DNA of 64,000 nucleotides from Sporosarcina cyprini (lineage in GTDB: Bacteria; Bacillota; Bacilli; Bacillales_A; Planococcaceae), in assembly GCF_022048975.1 (NCBI RefSeq), contig NZ_JAKMHX010000016.1, forward strand, positions 1 to 64,000, written 5' to 3'. Shown here piece after piece: positions 55,077-63,243 of this stretch. The position numbers were made by a program, and so were the translations under genes. Every line of letters begins with the position of its first letter. Position 1 is the stretch's first letter. A model generated the notes under the pieces. That model searched no databases. It saw only the letters and a list, made by a program, of their open reading frames with translations, and had not been told where the DNA came from.

Positions 55077-55091
55077 CGGAAACACTTTCCG
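55077..55091. promoter_or_regulatory. IclR-type operator
   Basis: CGGAAA-CAC-TTTCCG, a perfect 6+3+6 palindrome that matches the IclR-family pattern NGGAAA-N3-TTTCCN. It lies 24 bp upstream of the first DDAH start, downstream of the predicted transcription start, beside the divergent IclR gene. Confidence 0.7.
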
Positions 55092-55114
55092 TTGAAAGGA
55101 AAGATTATATGTAA

Positions 55115-55143
55115 AATATATTCCCGTCATGATATAATGTCAA
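55115..55143 (-). promoter_or_regulatory. promoter of the DDAH-permease-rocB operon
   Basis: TTGACA (55138-55143), exactly 17 bp, then TATATT (55115-55120) on the minus strand. The start of transcription would be about 55108, ahead of the IclR-type palindrome. Confidence 0.75.
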
Positions 55144-55223
55144 TGTGTTTAGAAAAAAATAATTACATTTTCACTTCGAACTCATTTATTTTATCTGACT
55201 ATTTTCTTAGGCGGTGCTTTGTT

Positions 55224-55973
55224 ATGCAATCTATCGATCGGGCAATGACCATTGCCAAAATACTAGCGTCCCAACCAACTGAAGTCGGTTTGCCGATATC
55301 CGAACTGGCACAGGTATGTCAATTGCCACTTAGTACACTCCATCGCATTTTGCAAGCGATGATCAAACAAGGTATGGTCGAGCAGGACGAGCAAACGAAA
55401 TACTATAGGCTCGGAACGATCTGGCTGGAATATGGGCTTCAAGTCTACGACACGATGGATTATGTGAATAAAATCCGTCCTGAATTGGATCGGCTGGCAA
55501 GAGAAGTGGAAGAAAGCGTCTACTTAAGCAAGCCTTCAGGAGAAGAAGCTATTATTATCGAGCGCATTGATAGCGAAAACAATCCGATACGGATCTATGA
55601 CCAGCTGGGAAGTCGGATTCCGATGCATATCGGAGCGGCGAACAAAGCCATGTTGGCTGCTATGCCGGTGAACCGGCGAATTGATATTTTAACTGGATTG
55701 GTTTCGGCAGGCGAGATGAAAAAAATAGAGGCTGAACTCGTCAAAATTAGCCAGCAAGGCTATGCCGTGAGTCATGGGGAGAGAACAGAAGGCACCTCGT
55801 CGGTAGCGGTGGCCGTCATGAACGGTTTTGGAGAAGTAATCGGGGCCATCAGTATTGGGACTTTATCATTCAACCTTACAGAGGACCGGCTTGACTTTCT
55901 CATTCAGCAAATCCTTGATATCGGACAAAGAGTTTCCAACAAACTTGGCTACCGGCCATCGGATAGACGATAA
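55224..55973 (+). CDS. IclR family transcriptional regulator
   Basis: 249-residue regulator. An N-terminal winged helix (MQSIDRAMTIAKILASQPTEVGLPISELAQVCQLPLSTLHRILQAMIKQGMVEQ) is followed by the IclR effector-binding GAF-like domain (ESVYLSKPSGEEAIIIERIDS, GSRIPMHIGAANKAMLAAMP, GYAVSHGERTEGTSSVAVAVMNGFGEVIGAISIG). Start ATG 55224 has AGGCGGTG 7 nt upstream; the frame upstream is not protein-like. Divergent from the first DDAH gene; it probably represses that operon until a guanidino or amino-acid-derived ligand binds. Confidence 0.9.
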   Translation: MQSIDRAMTIAKILASQPTEVGLPISELAQVCQLPLSTLHRILQAMIKQGMVEQDEQTKYYRLGTIWLEYGLQVYDTMDYVNKIRPELDRLAREVEESVYLSKPSGEEAIIIERIDSENNPIRIYDQLGSRIPMHIGAANKAMLAAMPVNRRIDILTGLVSAGEMKKIEAELVKISQQGYAVSHGERTEGTSSVAVAVMNGFGEVIGAISIGTLSFNLTEDRLDFLIQQILDIGQRVSNKLGYRPSDRR

Positions 55974-55978
55974 AAATT

Positions 55979-56012
55979 CAAAAAACCGCGAACATCGATT
56001 CGCGGTTTTTCC
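55979..56012. terminator. terminator between iclR and tdh
   Basis: AAAAACCGCGAA and TTCGCGGTTTTT form a perfect stem usable in both directions; it separates convergent genes. Confidence 0.85.
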
Positions 56013-56014
56013 TA

Positions 56015-56956
56015 TTAGGACAATTTCTTTTTTAGTTTTGCTAACATGTCTTCAGTCATGGCATCCAAGTCGTATTTCGCTTTGAAGCCCCACTCTTCGA
56101 TCGCTGCAGAAGGATCGATATGATCAGGCCAGCTGTCCGCAATTCCTTGGCGCACAGGATCTACATCATAAGCCATTTGGAAGTCCGGAATATGCTTTTG
56201 AATAGCTGCCGCAATTTGAGATGGCTCGAAGCTCATAGCCGTTACATTGAAGGCATTCCGGTGGATTAATTTCGCCGGGTCGGCTTCCATCAAGTCGACA
56301 ATCGCCTGCAAAGCGTCCGGCATATACATCATGTCCATATATGTGCCCTCAGCAATGAACGATGTGTACTTTCCTTCCTCGATCGCTTTGTAATAAATAT
56401 CAACCGCATAATCGGTCGTTCCCCCGCCTGGCTGTGCCACGTAAGAGATGAGGCCCGGGAAACGGACGCCGCGTGTGTCAATTCCGAACTTATGGTAATA
56501 ATAATCGCACAGCAATTCGCCTGCCACTTTGTTGACTCCGTACATTGTCGTAGGACGCTGAAGTGTATCCTGCGGTGTATTTTGTTTCGGCGTGGATGGC
56601 CCGAATGCACCGATTGAACTTGGTGTGAAGAACTGCATGTCAAGTTCCCGCGCCACTTCTAGCGCGTTCATCAATCCACCCATATTCAAGTTCCAGGCGA
56701 ATAATGGATTCTCCTCGGCTTTCGCGGATAATAGTGCTGCCATATGCATGATCGTGTCAGCTCCGAATTTTTTAGCAAGCTCCGACATCTGCTTGCCATC
56801 CGTCACATCCAACAATTCAAACGGGCCGGACGTTTCCCCTTCAGGTTTTCGGATATCAGTTGCCAAAACGTTGTCTGTTCCATATTCAGAACGAAGCTTC
56901 TCTATCAATTCGGAACCGATTTGGCCAAGGGCTCCTGTCACGATGATCTTTTTCAT
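56015..56956 (-). CDS. tdh: L-threonine 3-dehydrogenase, SDR type
   Basis: NAD-dependent oxidation of L-threonine to 2-amino-3-ketobutyrate. The 313-residue protein is an extended short-chain dehydrogenase/epimerase with [54 protein letters not shown], the catalytic Ser in TPSSIGAFG and Tyr/Lys in [21 protein letters not shown] and [20 protein letters not shown] are typical of this TDH family rather than of the MDR-type zinc enzyme. ATG 56956 lies 10 nt after AGGAGG. kbl, the next pathway enzyme, is 1.6 kb away. Confidence 0.9.
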   Translation of the reverse strand: MKKIIVTGALGQIGSELIEKLRSEYGTDNVLATDIRKPEGETSGPFELLDVTDGKQMSELAKKFGADTIMHMAALLSAKAEENPLFAWNLNMGGLMNALEVARELDMQFFTPSSIGAFGPSTPKQNTPQDTLQRPTTMYGVNKVAGELLCDYYYHKFGIDTRGVRFPGLISYVAQPGGGTTDYAVDIYYKAIEEGKYTSFIAEGTYMDMMYMPDALQAIVDLMEADPAKLIHRNAFNVTAMSFEPSQIAAAIQKHIPDFQMAYDVDPVRQGIADSWPDHIDPSAAIEEWGFKAKYDLDAMTEDMLAKLKKKLS

Positions 56957-57163
56957 ATCGCATACTCCTCCTAATCGACAAGTGTATTTTTGGGAAGGAC
57001 AAATTATTTCAGAATAAATGAAAATGTTATTATTCCGGTATCATTTGATTATATTATGTACTTCCGGTAAATACAACCAGCATTTTTACTTTCCAATATA
57101 TACATGTCGCACCCATTTTTCTCTGTCATCTGCTATACTAAAGGAAAAAACTGAGGTGTACCC

Positions 57164-57793
57164 ATGAAGGGTAAATTATTTCTTTTTATCGGCATGATGA
57201 TTGCCTTTTATGTGCTGCTAAAATTGCAATTGAACCTGTGGCTCGTCTTTGTACTCATTCTGTTGGCCACATTTGGCATATCATTTGGTTATCCAATCTT
57301 TATTACTTATCGCTCCAAAAGCATCCGAATGATCGACCGATTTATTGTCTCGAATCACAGCAAGCCATTATTTGGCTATGCGCATGCACTGGCATACGGA
57401 AGCAAGGAAGATGTGATCCAGTCTTTGAAACGGATTATTGCCTCCTATCCACAAGCTGAAGTACAGGAGATCTACAAAGCCAATTTAGCCTTTTATCAAA
57501 AGGATACAAAAAAGTTAAGAGAGGTTGCCCAAACGATGGCCTCTCCCGACTTCAAGAACTACTACAGCGGATTAGCCGCTGTTCTGAAAAAGGATTTGCC
57601 CGTAGCTGAAGAGCTGGCGAAAGAAATTCGTACGCCATGGACGTATCACTCCTTGCAGGCCGCAATTGCCTGGAAGCGAAAAGACGAGCAACAATTCCGG
57701 CAAGAAGCCGACAAGGCAGTGCAGCATGCAGTTGGTATGCAACGTTATGTTATATTCCATACAATGAAACGATTGGAAGAAGGAAAGGTTTAA
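57164..57793 (+). CDS. membrane-anchored helical protein, unknown function
   Basis: 209 residues. Two close membrane helices (LFLFIGMMIAFYVLL and LWLVFVLILLATFGISFGYPIFITY, residues 5-50) are followed by an all-helical, basic cytoplasmic domain with TPR-like spacing (FGYAHALAYGSKEDVIQSLKRIIASYPQAEVQEIYKANLAFYQ; YSGLAAVLKKDLPVAEELAKEI). No enzyme motif. ATG 57164 follows GAGGTG by 5 nt. The next small gene begins 23 nt after the stop, so they likely share a transcript. Confidence 0.7.
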   Translation: MKGKLFLFIGMMIAFYVLLKLQLNLWLVFVLILLATFGISFGYPIFITYRSKSIRMIDRFIVSNHSKPLFGYAHALAYGSKEDVIQSLKRIIASYPQAEVQEIYKANLAFYQKDTKKLREVAQTMASPDFKNYYSGLAAVLKKDLPVAEELAKEIRTPWTYHSLQAAIAWKRKDEQQFRQEADKAVQHAVGMQRYVIFHTMKRLEEGKV

Positions 57794-57816
57794 TCTTCGG
57801 AAGGAGGTGTGAATCG

Positions 57817-57987
57817 ATGGAATACGTGGAAGATTCGTATGTCGAATTGACTAATGGCCTGCGAGGGCTCGTTGTTGAAGTGCGATTGGACGAACAGACA
57901 CGGTATGACATTGAACTTCCCAATGGAGAAATTACAACTGTATTTGCCGATGAAGTAGTAAAAGAAGTACACTTGCCAACTAAATAG
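57817..57987 (+). CDS. small conserved acidic protein
   Basis: 56 residues from ATG 57817, 8 nt after GGAGG. MEYVEDSYVELTNGLRGLVVEVRLDEQTRYDIELPNGEITTVFADEVVKEVHL reads as one small SH3/KOW-like barrel, comparable in layout to DUF2187-type proteins. Function unknown. It ends just before a bidirectional terminator. Confidence 0.7.
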   Translation: MEYVEDSYVELTNGLRGLVVEVRLDEQTRYDIELPNGEITTVFADEVVKEVHLPTK

Positions 57988-57991
57988 CCAT

Positions 57992-58022
57992 ATGAAAAAC
58001 CCGCCAAATTTGGCGGGTTTTC
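57992..58022. terminator. bidirectional terminator
   Basis: TGAAAAACCCGCCAAA and its near-perfect complement TTTGGCGGGTTTTCA with no loop extension, between convergent small genes. Confidence 0.85.
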
Positions 58023-58024
58023 AT

Positions 58025-58309
58025 TTAGCCCACTTTTCGGATAAAGAGATCACCATCAACTTGCGAGCATTCAAATAACCCACGTGCCTCTAAATCCGTC
58101 ACGAGCGCTTCCATGTACCATTGATTGTTCCCATCAAACGGCGTCAGCCGTCTCAACGTCTTTTTCGATAATTCATCGAATGAAATCCAGTCTTTCTCAC
58201 CGGCTATATGCAGCATCGCTTTTTTTATTTTGTCATATCTGAATCTGACAATGGAAGGGCCTTTTCTGCCATTCCGTTGCAGCAGTTGTACGTGTTCGTT
58301 ATATCTCAA
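58025..58309 (-). CDS. small protein, unknown function
   Basis: 94 residues. Start chosen: TTG 58309, since GAGGTG lies 6 nt upstream; the GTG at 58318 is inside that site. The sequence MRYNEHVQLLQRNGRKGPSIVRFRYDKIKKAMLHIAGEKDWISFDELSKKTLRRL looks like a winged-helix-type fold: a helix, a strand and a recognition-like helix, and ends GLFECSQVDGDLFIRK. It may bind nucleic acid, but no family is recognised. Confidence 0.6.
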   Translation of the reverse strand: MRYNEHVQLLQRNGRKGPSIVRFRYDKIKKAMLHIAGEKDWISFDELSKKTLRRLTPFDGNNQWYMEALVTDLEARGLFECSQVDGDLFIRKVG

Positions 58310-58483
58310 AGAATTCACCTCACGGCATTTATATTAAGTTATTACCCGCTTTCTATTAATTTATTCATAGATTGCAGAACTTTTTTAGGAAGAAATATTC
58401 ATGTAGTATTTCAAAGATGTTACAACTCCTATCTACCTTCCTATATGGCTTGGCTTAGGTAGTTATTGAAATGAAGCCAAAAT

Positions 58484-58523
58484 AAAAAAGATCGGACAGG
58501 CAATGCGCCCATCCGATCTTTTT
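58484..58523 (-). terminator. kbl terminator
   Basis: AAGATCGGA and TCCGATCTT around a GC-rich loop; on the minus strand a TTTTTTA run follows. Confidence 0.8.
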
Positions 58524-58524
58524 C

Positions 58525-59715
58525 TTATTGAATGACACCTAGTTCTTTACCGACTTTCTCGTAAATGGCCAGCGCATCATCAAGCATTTCTTTTGTATGG
58601 GCAGCAGTCGGCATGTTACGTACACGCCCTGTGCCTTTTGGTACTGTCGGGAACACGATCGATTTAGCGTAGACGCCTTCTTCGATCAACCGCTTAGAAA
58701 ATTGCTGCGTCAATTTTTCCTCTCCGATAATGCAAGGAGTGATCGGCGTTTCGGACGCTCCGATGTTAAATCCGAGCTTCTTCAATCCCGCTTTTAAGTA
58801 GTTGCCATTATCCCAAAGCTTGTCATGAAGCTCTGTGGATTCCATGATTTTATCAAGCGCTCCCATGATAGCCGCCACATCGCCTGCAGGAAGTGCTGTG
58901 GAGAACAAGAACGGACGGGAACGGACTTTCAGCCAGTCGATCAACTGCTGCGTACCTGCGACATAACCGCCGACAACACCAATCGCTTTGGAAAGTGTTC
59001 CAATTTGGAAATCAATTTCTTTCTCCAAACCGAAATGCTTCACAGTTCCTTTTCCTTTTCCAGTTACACCCGATCCATGCGCATCATCCACGTATGTGAT
59101 CAAGTCGAATTCCTTCGCAATTTTGACCGCTTCCGGCAGGTTGGCAATATCCCCATCCATAGAGAATACTCCGTCCGTGATGTACATCACTTTACCGTAT
59201 TGGCCGGATTCAGTCGCTTCTTTTGCTTTCGCACGAAGGTCATCCATGTCTTGGTGTTTGACACGGATAATCTTCGCTCCGGAAAGACGGCATCCGTCGA
59301 TAATGGAAGCATGGTTCAATTCATCGGAAAGAATCGCGTCATTTTTATTCATGACAGCGGAAATGGCCGCCATGTTGCAGTTGAATCCGGATTGGTAGGA
59401 AATTGCAGCTTCTGTTCCTTTGAACTCTGCCAATTTCTTTTCCAAGGCCACATGGATATCTAGCGTTCCGTTGATCGTCCGGACTGCCCCTGCTCCGACA
59501 CCGTATTTTTCAGTTGCCGCAATGGCAAGCTTTTTCAAATCCTCGTTTGTTGCGAGACCGAGGTAGTTATTGGATGATAAGTTGATCAGTTGTTTGCCAT
59601 TGATTGTGATGACAGGGCCGTTTGGACCTTCAACTGGGTCGATTACGTTATATAGACCTTGATCGCGTAATTCTTTCAAGTTTTCTTCTAAAAATGAATG
59701 CAATGCTTTCGACAA
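58525..59715 (-). CDS. kbl: glycine C-acetyltransferase (2-amino-3-ketobutyrate CoA ligase)
   Basis: PLP enzyme of 396 residues splitting 2-amino-3-ketobutyrate with CoA into glycine and acetyl-CoA, completing threonine breakdown begun by tdh. Alpha-oxoamine synthase motifs: [61 protein letters not shown], the PLP Lys in [13 protein letters not shown]. Start is TTG 59715, 6 nt after AAAGGAAG. Separated from tdh by three small genes, unlike the compact tdh-kbl pair of many Bacilli. Confidence 0.93.
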   Translation of the reverse strand: MSKALHSFLEENLKELRDQGLYNVIDPVEGPNGPVITINGKQLINLSSNNYLGLATNEDLKKLAIAATEKYGVGAGAVRTINGTLDIHVALEKKLAEFKGTEAAISYQSGFNCNMAAISAVMNKNDAILSDELNHASIIDGCRLSGAKIIRVKHQDMDDLRAKAKEATESGQYGKVMYITDGVFSMDGDIANLPEAVKIAKEFDLITYVDDAHGSGVTGKGKGTVKHFGLEKEIDFQIGTLSKAIGVVGGYVAGTQQLIDWLKVRSRPFLFSTALPAGDVAAIMGALDKIMESTELHDKLWDNGNYLKAGLKKLGFNIGASETPITPCIIGEEKLTQQFSKRLIEEGVYAKSIVFPTVPKGTGRVRNMPTAAHTKEMLDDALAIYEKVGKELGVIQ

Positions 59716-59787
59716 TGTGATCTTCCTTTCAAACGAGTGGTGCCCTCATTTTAGCATAGTTGGGGGCGTTTCGCTGAAAGTTACATC

Positions 59788-60870
59788 TTAGGAAGGAAGG
59801 AGATCCCAAACGGTAGCTGCCCGTTCGGCGAAGACTTTCTGGTCAATCGCCGAGTCAAGGGACGTCTTCACTTCTCGCATGGCGTTTGCATAGGCATGCA
59901 TATAGCCGGAAGCATCCAGTATTTTTTCCTTATACGCTTCCTCGATCGGCGCCACTTTACCTTCCGCCTCGGGATCTTCTGCACACAGTGATAGGAGATC
60001 CAATATTTCATCCCCTTTTAATTCCGGCTCATATTCATGCGGTTTGGTCGCATCGAATAGACAAACGGATAATTCCGGGAATAACACAAGATCTACACTT
60101 GCTGGATCCAACCCGCACCAGCCATACAGCACGTCGATGCCCCGCCGCTCGGCTTCTTTGCCAAGTGCTTTCATCAACGTTGATTTTCCCGATCCCGACA
60201 ACCCTTTGATCAGCAGCCGCCGTTTTGCGCGAGACGTAATCGACGGAATGAAATCCTTTGCTCCTCCTGCCGAAAGGGACCCGATAATCCGATGGGACAC
60301 GCCCGATTCCTTATGCAGCTTCATGGAACCGAATAATTCCTGTTTCAGCGATTCGATCAGTTGCTCATGTTCCTTCCACATCATCCGCACAATATTGACC
60401 GCTTCCCAATCATCATGGATCTGCTTCGCCTCTGACAGTGAGGATAACGTTTTTTGCAAGGCTTCCTCTGCTTCCGCCTTCGTGGCCACGACCCGGTCGT
60501 TCATCTCTTTTAACTTCCTGTCATCATACACGTCATAAAAACTAACGACTTTATGCCGCCCGCCGAGTTCAACCGGCTCCACCGCCACCGGATGGGAGGC
60601 CTGCAAAATTAGCAAGTTCTCCCCCCTGACATACACAGCGTCTGTCTTATCAGGTTGAATTGGATTCATAAAACGATCAACAAAAAAGCCGCGCTTGATA
60701 AAATGGGATGCGATATCCTGCAAAAGCGGGGATAATGCATTCGTCGGTGCACTCTTTAAAAAAATCACATGCTTTGCCGTGTCAATCAACTTGTCATATT
60801 TATGTGAGATTCCATGCCCCGTGTAGGCCGTCCCCATATATTCCGTAATTGTCCCGTATATCGTAACCAT
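59788..60870 (-). CDS. P-loop ATPase of the PRK06851 type
   Basis: About 360 residues with two related halves. The first half (residues 20-180) keeps KHVIFLKSAPTNALSPLLQDIASHF, which looks like a P-loop domain with the loop lost. The second half has an intact P-loop, RRLLIKGLSGSGKSTLMKALGKEAERRGIDVLYGWCGLDPASVDLVLFPELSVCLFDATKPHEY. A coiled coil separates them (about 130-190). Known in Bacillales as a conserved protein without assigned role. Start uncertain: ATG 60870 has GGAAAGG directly adjacent; TTG 60879 is an alternative. Confidence 0.75.
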   Translation of the reverse strand: MVTIYGTITEYMGTAYTGHGISHKYDKLIDTAKHVIFLKSAPTNALSPLLQDIASHFIKRGFFVDRFMNPIQPDKTDAVYVRGENLLILQASHPVAVEPVELGGRHKVVSFYDVYDDRKLKEMNDRVVATKAEAEEALQKTLSSLSEAKQIHDDWEAVNIVRMMWKEHEQLIESLKQELFGSMKLHKESGVSHRIIGSLSAGGAKDFIPSITSRAKRRLLIKGLSGSGKSTLMKALGKEAERRGIDVLYGWCGLDPASVDLVLFPELSVCLFDATKPHEYEPELKGDEILDLLSLCAEDPEAEGKVAPIEEAYKEKILDASGYMHAYANAMREVKTSLDSAIDQKVFAERAATVWDLLPS

Positions 60871-60955
60871 CCTTTCCAAATGGATCTGAATAACCTAAAT
60901 CTACCTTATGCCCAAGGTTTGAAAAAATGCACGGCTTGTACTAGATTGATTCACA

Positions 60956-60988
60956 AAAAGAAAAGACGCCCTTTGGAGAGCGTCTTTG
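60956..60988 (-). terminator. terminator after the YczE-like gene
   Basis: AAAGACGC-CT/AG-GCGTCTTT stem and TTTTCTTTTTG on the minus strand, 13 nt beyond the stop. Confidence 0.8.
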
Positions 60989-61000
60989 CAGCTATGTATA

Positions 61001-61645
61001 TTACCTTCTGAATAAAACTTCCTCGTCCTCTTCACCAGCAATTTTCAATAACAATTTCCTGCATTGCGGCAAAGCATAATGGACAATTTGCCCGATCAGC
61101 AGCGCGATCAGAACGGTACCAACTCCGACCGGTCCCCCGAGCATCCATCCGATGATGGCGACGATGACCTCAATACTGGTCCGCACGACCTTCACACTGA
61201 CCCCCAGCTTATCCACAAGAATCAGCATCAAACTGTCCCGGGGACCCGCCCCAACATTCGGCGAAACATAAACCCCGACCCCATAAGCCGTCACAATTAC
61301 ACCAAGCGTGAAAATAACCGCCTGCCCTCCAAGCGAGGCGAAATCCGGGAGCAGCCAATTGAATAAGTCGATGAACAGACCGATCATGAACATATTCAAC
61401 CATGTCCCGAGCCTTGGCCATTGCCGGAGAACTATCGCCGTACTGACGATGATAATAAAACCCGTAATAATACTCCAGGAACCGATCGATAATCCTAAAT
61501 TTCGGTACAACCCGACATGCAGCACATCCCACGGCCCAATGCCGAGTCGATTCCCTTTAATGGTCATCGAAATCCCAAGCGACATAATCATCATGCCAAC
61601 CAGAAAAAACACCCAGCGCCATACAAATATCCTTCTCATTCGCAT
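61001..61645 (-). CDS. YczE/YitT-like membrane protein
   Basis: 214 residues, five or so membrane helices. FFLVGMMIMSLGISMTIKGNRLGIGPWDVLHVGLYRNLGLSIGSWSIITG and GVGVYVSPNVGAGPRDSLMLILVDKLGVSVKVVRTSIEVIVAIIGWMLGGPVGVGTV are two related repeats, each with a G-x-G-P-W/R-D turn, typical of YczE. YczE is needed for surfactin production or competence-linked export in B. subtilis; here the role is unknown. Start ATG 61645 has GGAAAG upstream; a GTG 18 codons earlier is less likely. Confidence 0.8.
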   Translation of the reverse strand: MRMRRIFVWRWVFFLVGMMIMSLGISMTIKGNRLGIGPWDVLHVGLYRNLGLSIGSWSIITGFIIIVSTAIVLRQWPRLGTWLNMFMIGLFIDLFNWLLPDFASLGGQAVIFTLGVIVTAYGVGVYVSPNVGAGPRDSLMLILVDKLGVSVKVVRTSIEVIVAIIGWMLGGPVGVGTVLIALLIGQIVHYALPQCRKLLLKIAGEEDEEVLFRR

Positions 61646-61912
61646 TCTTCTTTCCAAGCCCGTTCGCAGGGCCACTTGTTTATCTATCTTGACTGCCACA
61701 CACTTCGCGGCAGGACACTACCGAACTACATTCCTTCACGCAGCCTTCATGCACAGCAGCGTTTCCTCTTCTCTAATAGTAACATGCAAGTGGACTCTAG
61801 GAAATATGCGATCCCAATTGATCAAGCGCCGCGACACACTTCTTTGAAGTACGAGCGATTCCCCTTCTACAATCGTCGAAAAGGATACGCCGGCCAAACG
61901 GGCGAAATATAA

Positions 61913-62401
61913 TTACCCTTTCACAATTGCGGCAAAGGAAGCACTCGCCACCCGGGCGAAATCCGCCGGCGCCACTTTCATTTGCAAACCAGGCTTTCCC
62001 GCACTTACGATAAAAGTCGGAAGCGGCTTCGCGGATTGATCAATGATGACAGGCAGCTGCTTCTTCATCCCGATGGCCGTACAGCCGCCACGCACATACC
62101 CCGTCTCCTTCGTCAAATCCTTCAGCGGCAACATCTCCAACTTCTTCACGCCGGCCGCCTTAGCCGCCTTCTTTAGATCCAGCTCATCCGCAACCGGTAT
62201 GATGAAAACAAACAACTCAGATGGAGAAGCAATCGTAACGAGCGTCTTATACACCAAGTCCGCCTGCTGTCCGGTCTTCTCTGCAACCGACACCCCATCC
62301 AGCTGGCCATCGCTCACATCATATTCGATTACTTCGAACGGAACCCCTTCACTTTCCAACAATCGTACTGCATTGGTCTTAACTGCTTTCTTCTTCGCCA
62401 T
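61913..62401 (-). CDS. ybaK: Cys-tRNA(Pro)/Cys-tRNA(Cys) deacylase YbaK
   Basis: Trans-editing enzyme that hydrolyses mischarged Cys-tRNA-Pro. The 162-residue protein has the INS/YbaK fold: VKTNAVRLLESEGVPFEVIEYDV at the start, the catalytic Lys in DLVYKTLVTIAS, and RGGCTAIGMKKQLPVIIDQSA with the conserved GGxxPxG-like loop. ATG 62401 follows AAAGGATGG. Its upstream side is filled with the CTCGTA-type array. Confidence 0.92.
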   Translation of the reverse strand: MAKKKAVKTNAVRLLESEGVPFEVIEYDVSDGQLDGVSVAEKTGQQADLVYKTLVTIASPSELFVFIIPVADELDLKKAAKAAGVKKLEMLPLKDLTKETGYVRGGCTAIGMKKQLPVIIDQSAKPLPTFIVSAGKPGLQMKVAPADFARVASASFAAIVKG

Positions 62402-62454
62402 CCGGCACCATCCTTTTATTGTTTGTTTAGTTGAATGCCGTCAACATCTCGATA

Positions 62455-62632
62455 CCTAACCGCTCGTATATTTCTAGAACAGCTCGTATCTCAGCTCCAA
62501 CCACTCGTATAATCCTGGAACAGCTCGTATCTTGTTGCAAACCGCTCGTATAATCCTGTGACAGCTCGTATCTTGTTTCCAACCACTCGTATATGTGTCC
62601 AAACAGCTCGTATCTTTTCCAGACAGATAAAA
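62455..62632. repeat. CTCGTATA phased array (inverted TACGAG family), first block
   Basis: Copies of (C/A)(C/A)(G/A)CTCGTAT, the complement of the TACGAG family, about 20-21 bp apart. They alternate strictly between an ACCGCTCGTATA and an ACAGCTCGTATC form, so the true unit is ~41 bp. An inverted related copy of the composite-element hairpin (ATTTCTTGATTGGTCAAAAGC) follows at 62648-62668. Confidence 0.85.
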
Positions 62633-62647
62633 TTTCAACCATCCAAT

Positions 62648-62682
62648 CGATTTCTTGATTGGTCAAAAGCATTCAGCGCGCC
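62648..62682 (-). repeat. single inverted copy of the composite-element head and hairpin
   Basis: On the minus strand GCGCGCTGAATGCTTTTGACC is followed by the AATCAA-GAAA-TCGATT hairpin, the same order as in the 42-43 kb element. It joins the array on the left, so the composite unit also exists outside that locus. Confidence 0.8.
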
Positions 62683-62855
62683 ACAGAGCAGGCGACGACT
62701 TGGCAATTCCCCGCGAATTGGCAGCTTTCCAAGGAACACGCCTAATTAAATCACGAAAAGCCTATGCATAAGCCAAAGCTTACAGCATGAAGACAGTGTA
62801 AACCATTTCCCGTGGTGCCCGCATTTCCGTTGCACACATTAACTCGTCTACGACC
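62683..62855. other. gap between array blocks
   Basis: No gene, hairpin or repeat core is recognised. The part ACAGTGTAAACCATTTCCCG is not like the arrays. It separates the two CTCGTA blocks. Confidence 0.4.
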
Positions 62856-63150
62856 GATCGTATATTCGCTTCAACAGCTCGTATCTTTTCTCCAACAGCT
62901 CGTATATTTCTATAACCGCTCGTAAATCTCCAGAAGTGCTCGTATATTTCTACAACCGCTCGTATATCTCCAGGAGTGCTCGTTTATTTCTGCAACCGCT
63001 CGTATATTCCCAAGAGTGCTCGTTTATTTCTACAACCGCTCGTATATTTCCAGAAATGCTCGTATATTTCTGCAACCACTCGTATATTTCCAGAAGTGCT
63101 CGTATCCTTGCCTGAACCGCTCGTATATCCCCAGGACTCCTCGTTTCCTT
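62856..63150. repeat. CTCGTATA phased array, second block
   Basis: About 14 copies of CTCGTA(T/A) every 20-21 bp, with strict alternation of CAACCGCTCGTATATTTC-like and CCAGAAGTGCTCGTATAT-like units from 62900 on. Ends 60 bp before the terminator of the 63.2-kb gene. Confidence 0.85.
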
Positions 63151-63206
63151 TCACACTACCCACATCTCTCCATGGCGACTCAGTCCTGTTATTAAATATC
63201 GGTATG

Positions 63207-63240
63207 AAAAAAGGCTGCCCTGCTAATAGGACAGCCTTTC
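63207..63240 (-). terminator. terminator of the 63.2-kb gene
   Basis: AAAGGCTG-CC/GG-CAGCCTTT stem; TTTTTTCAT follows on the minus strand. Confidence 0.85.
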
Positions 63241-63243
63241 CAT

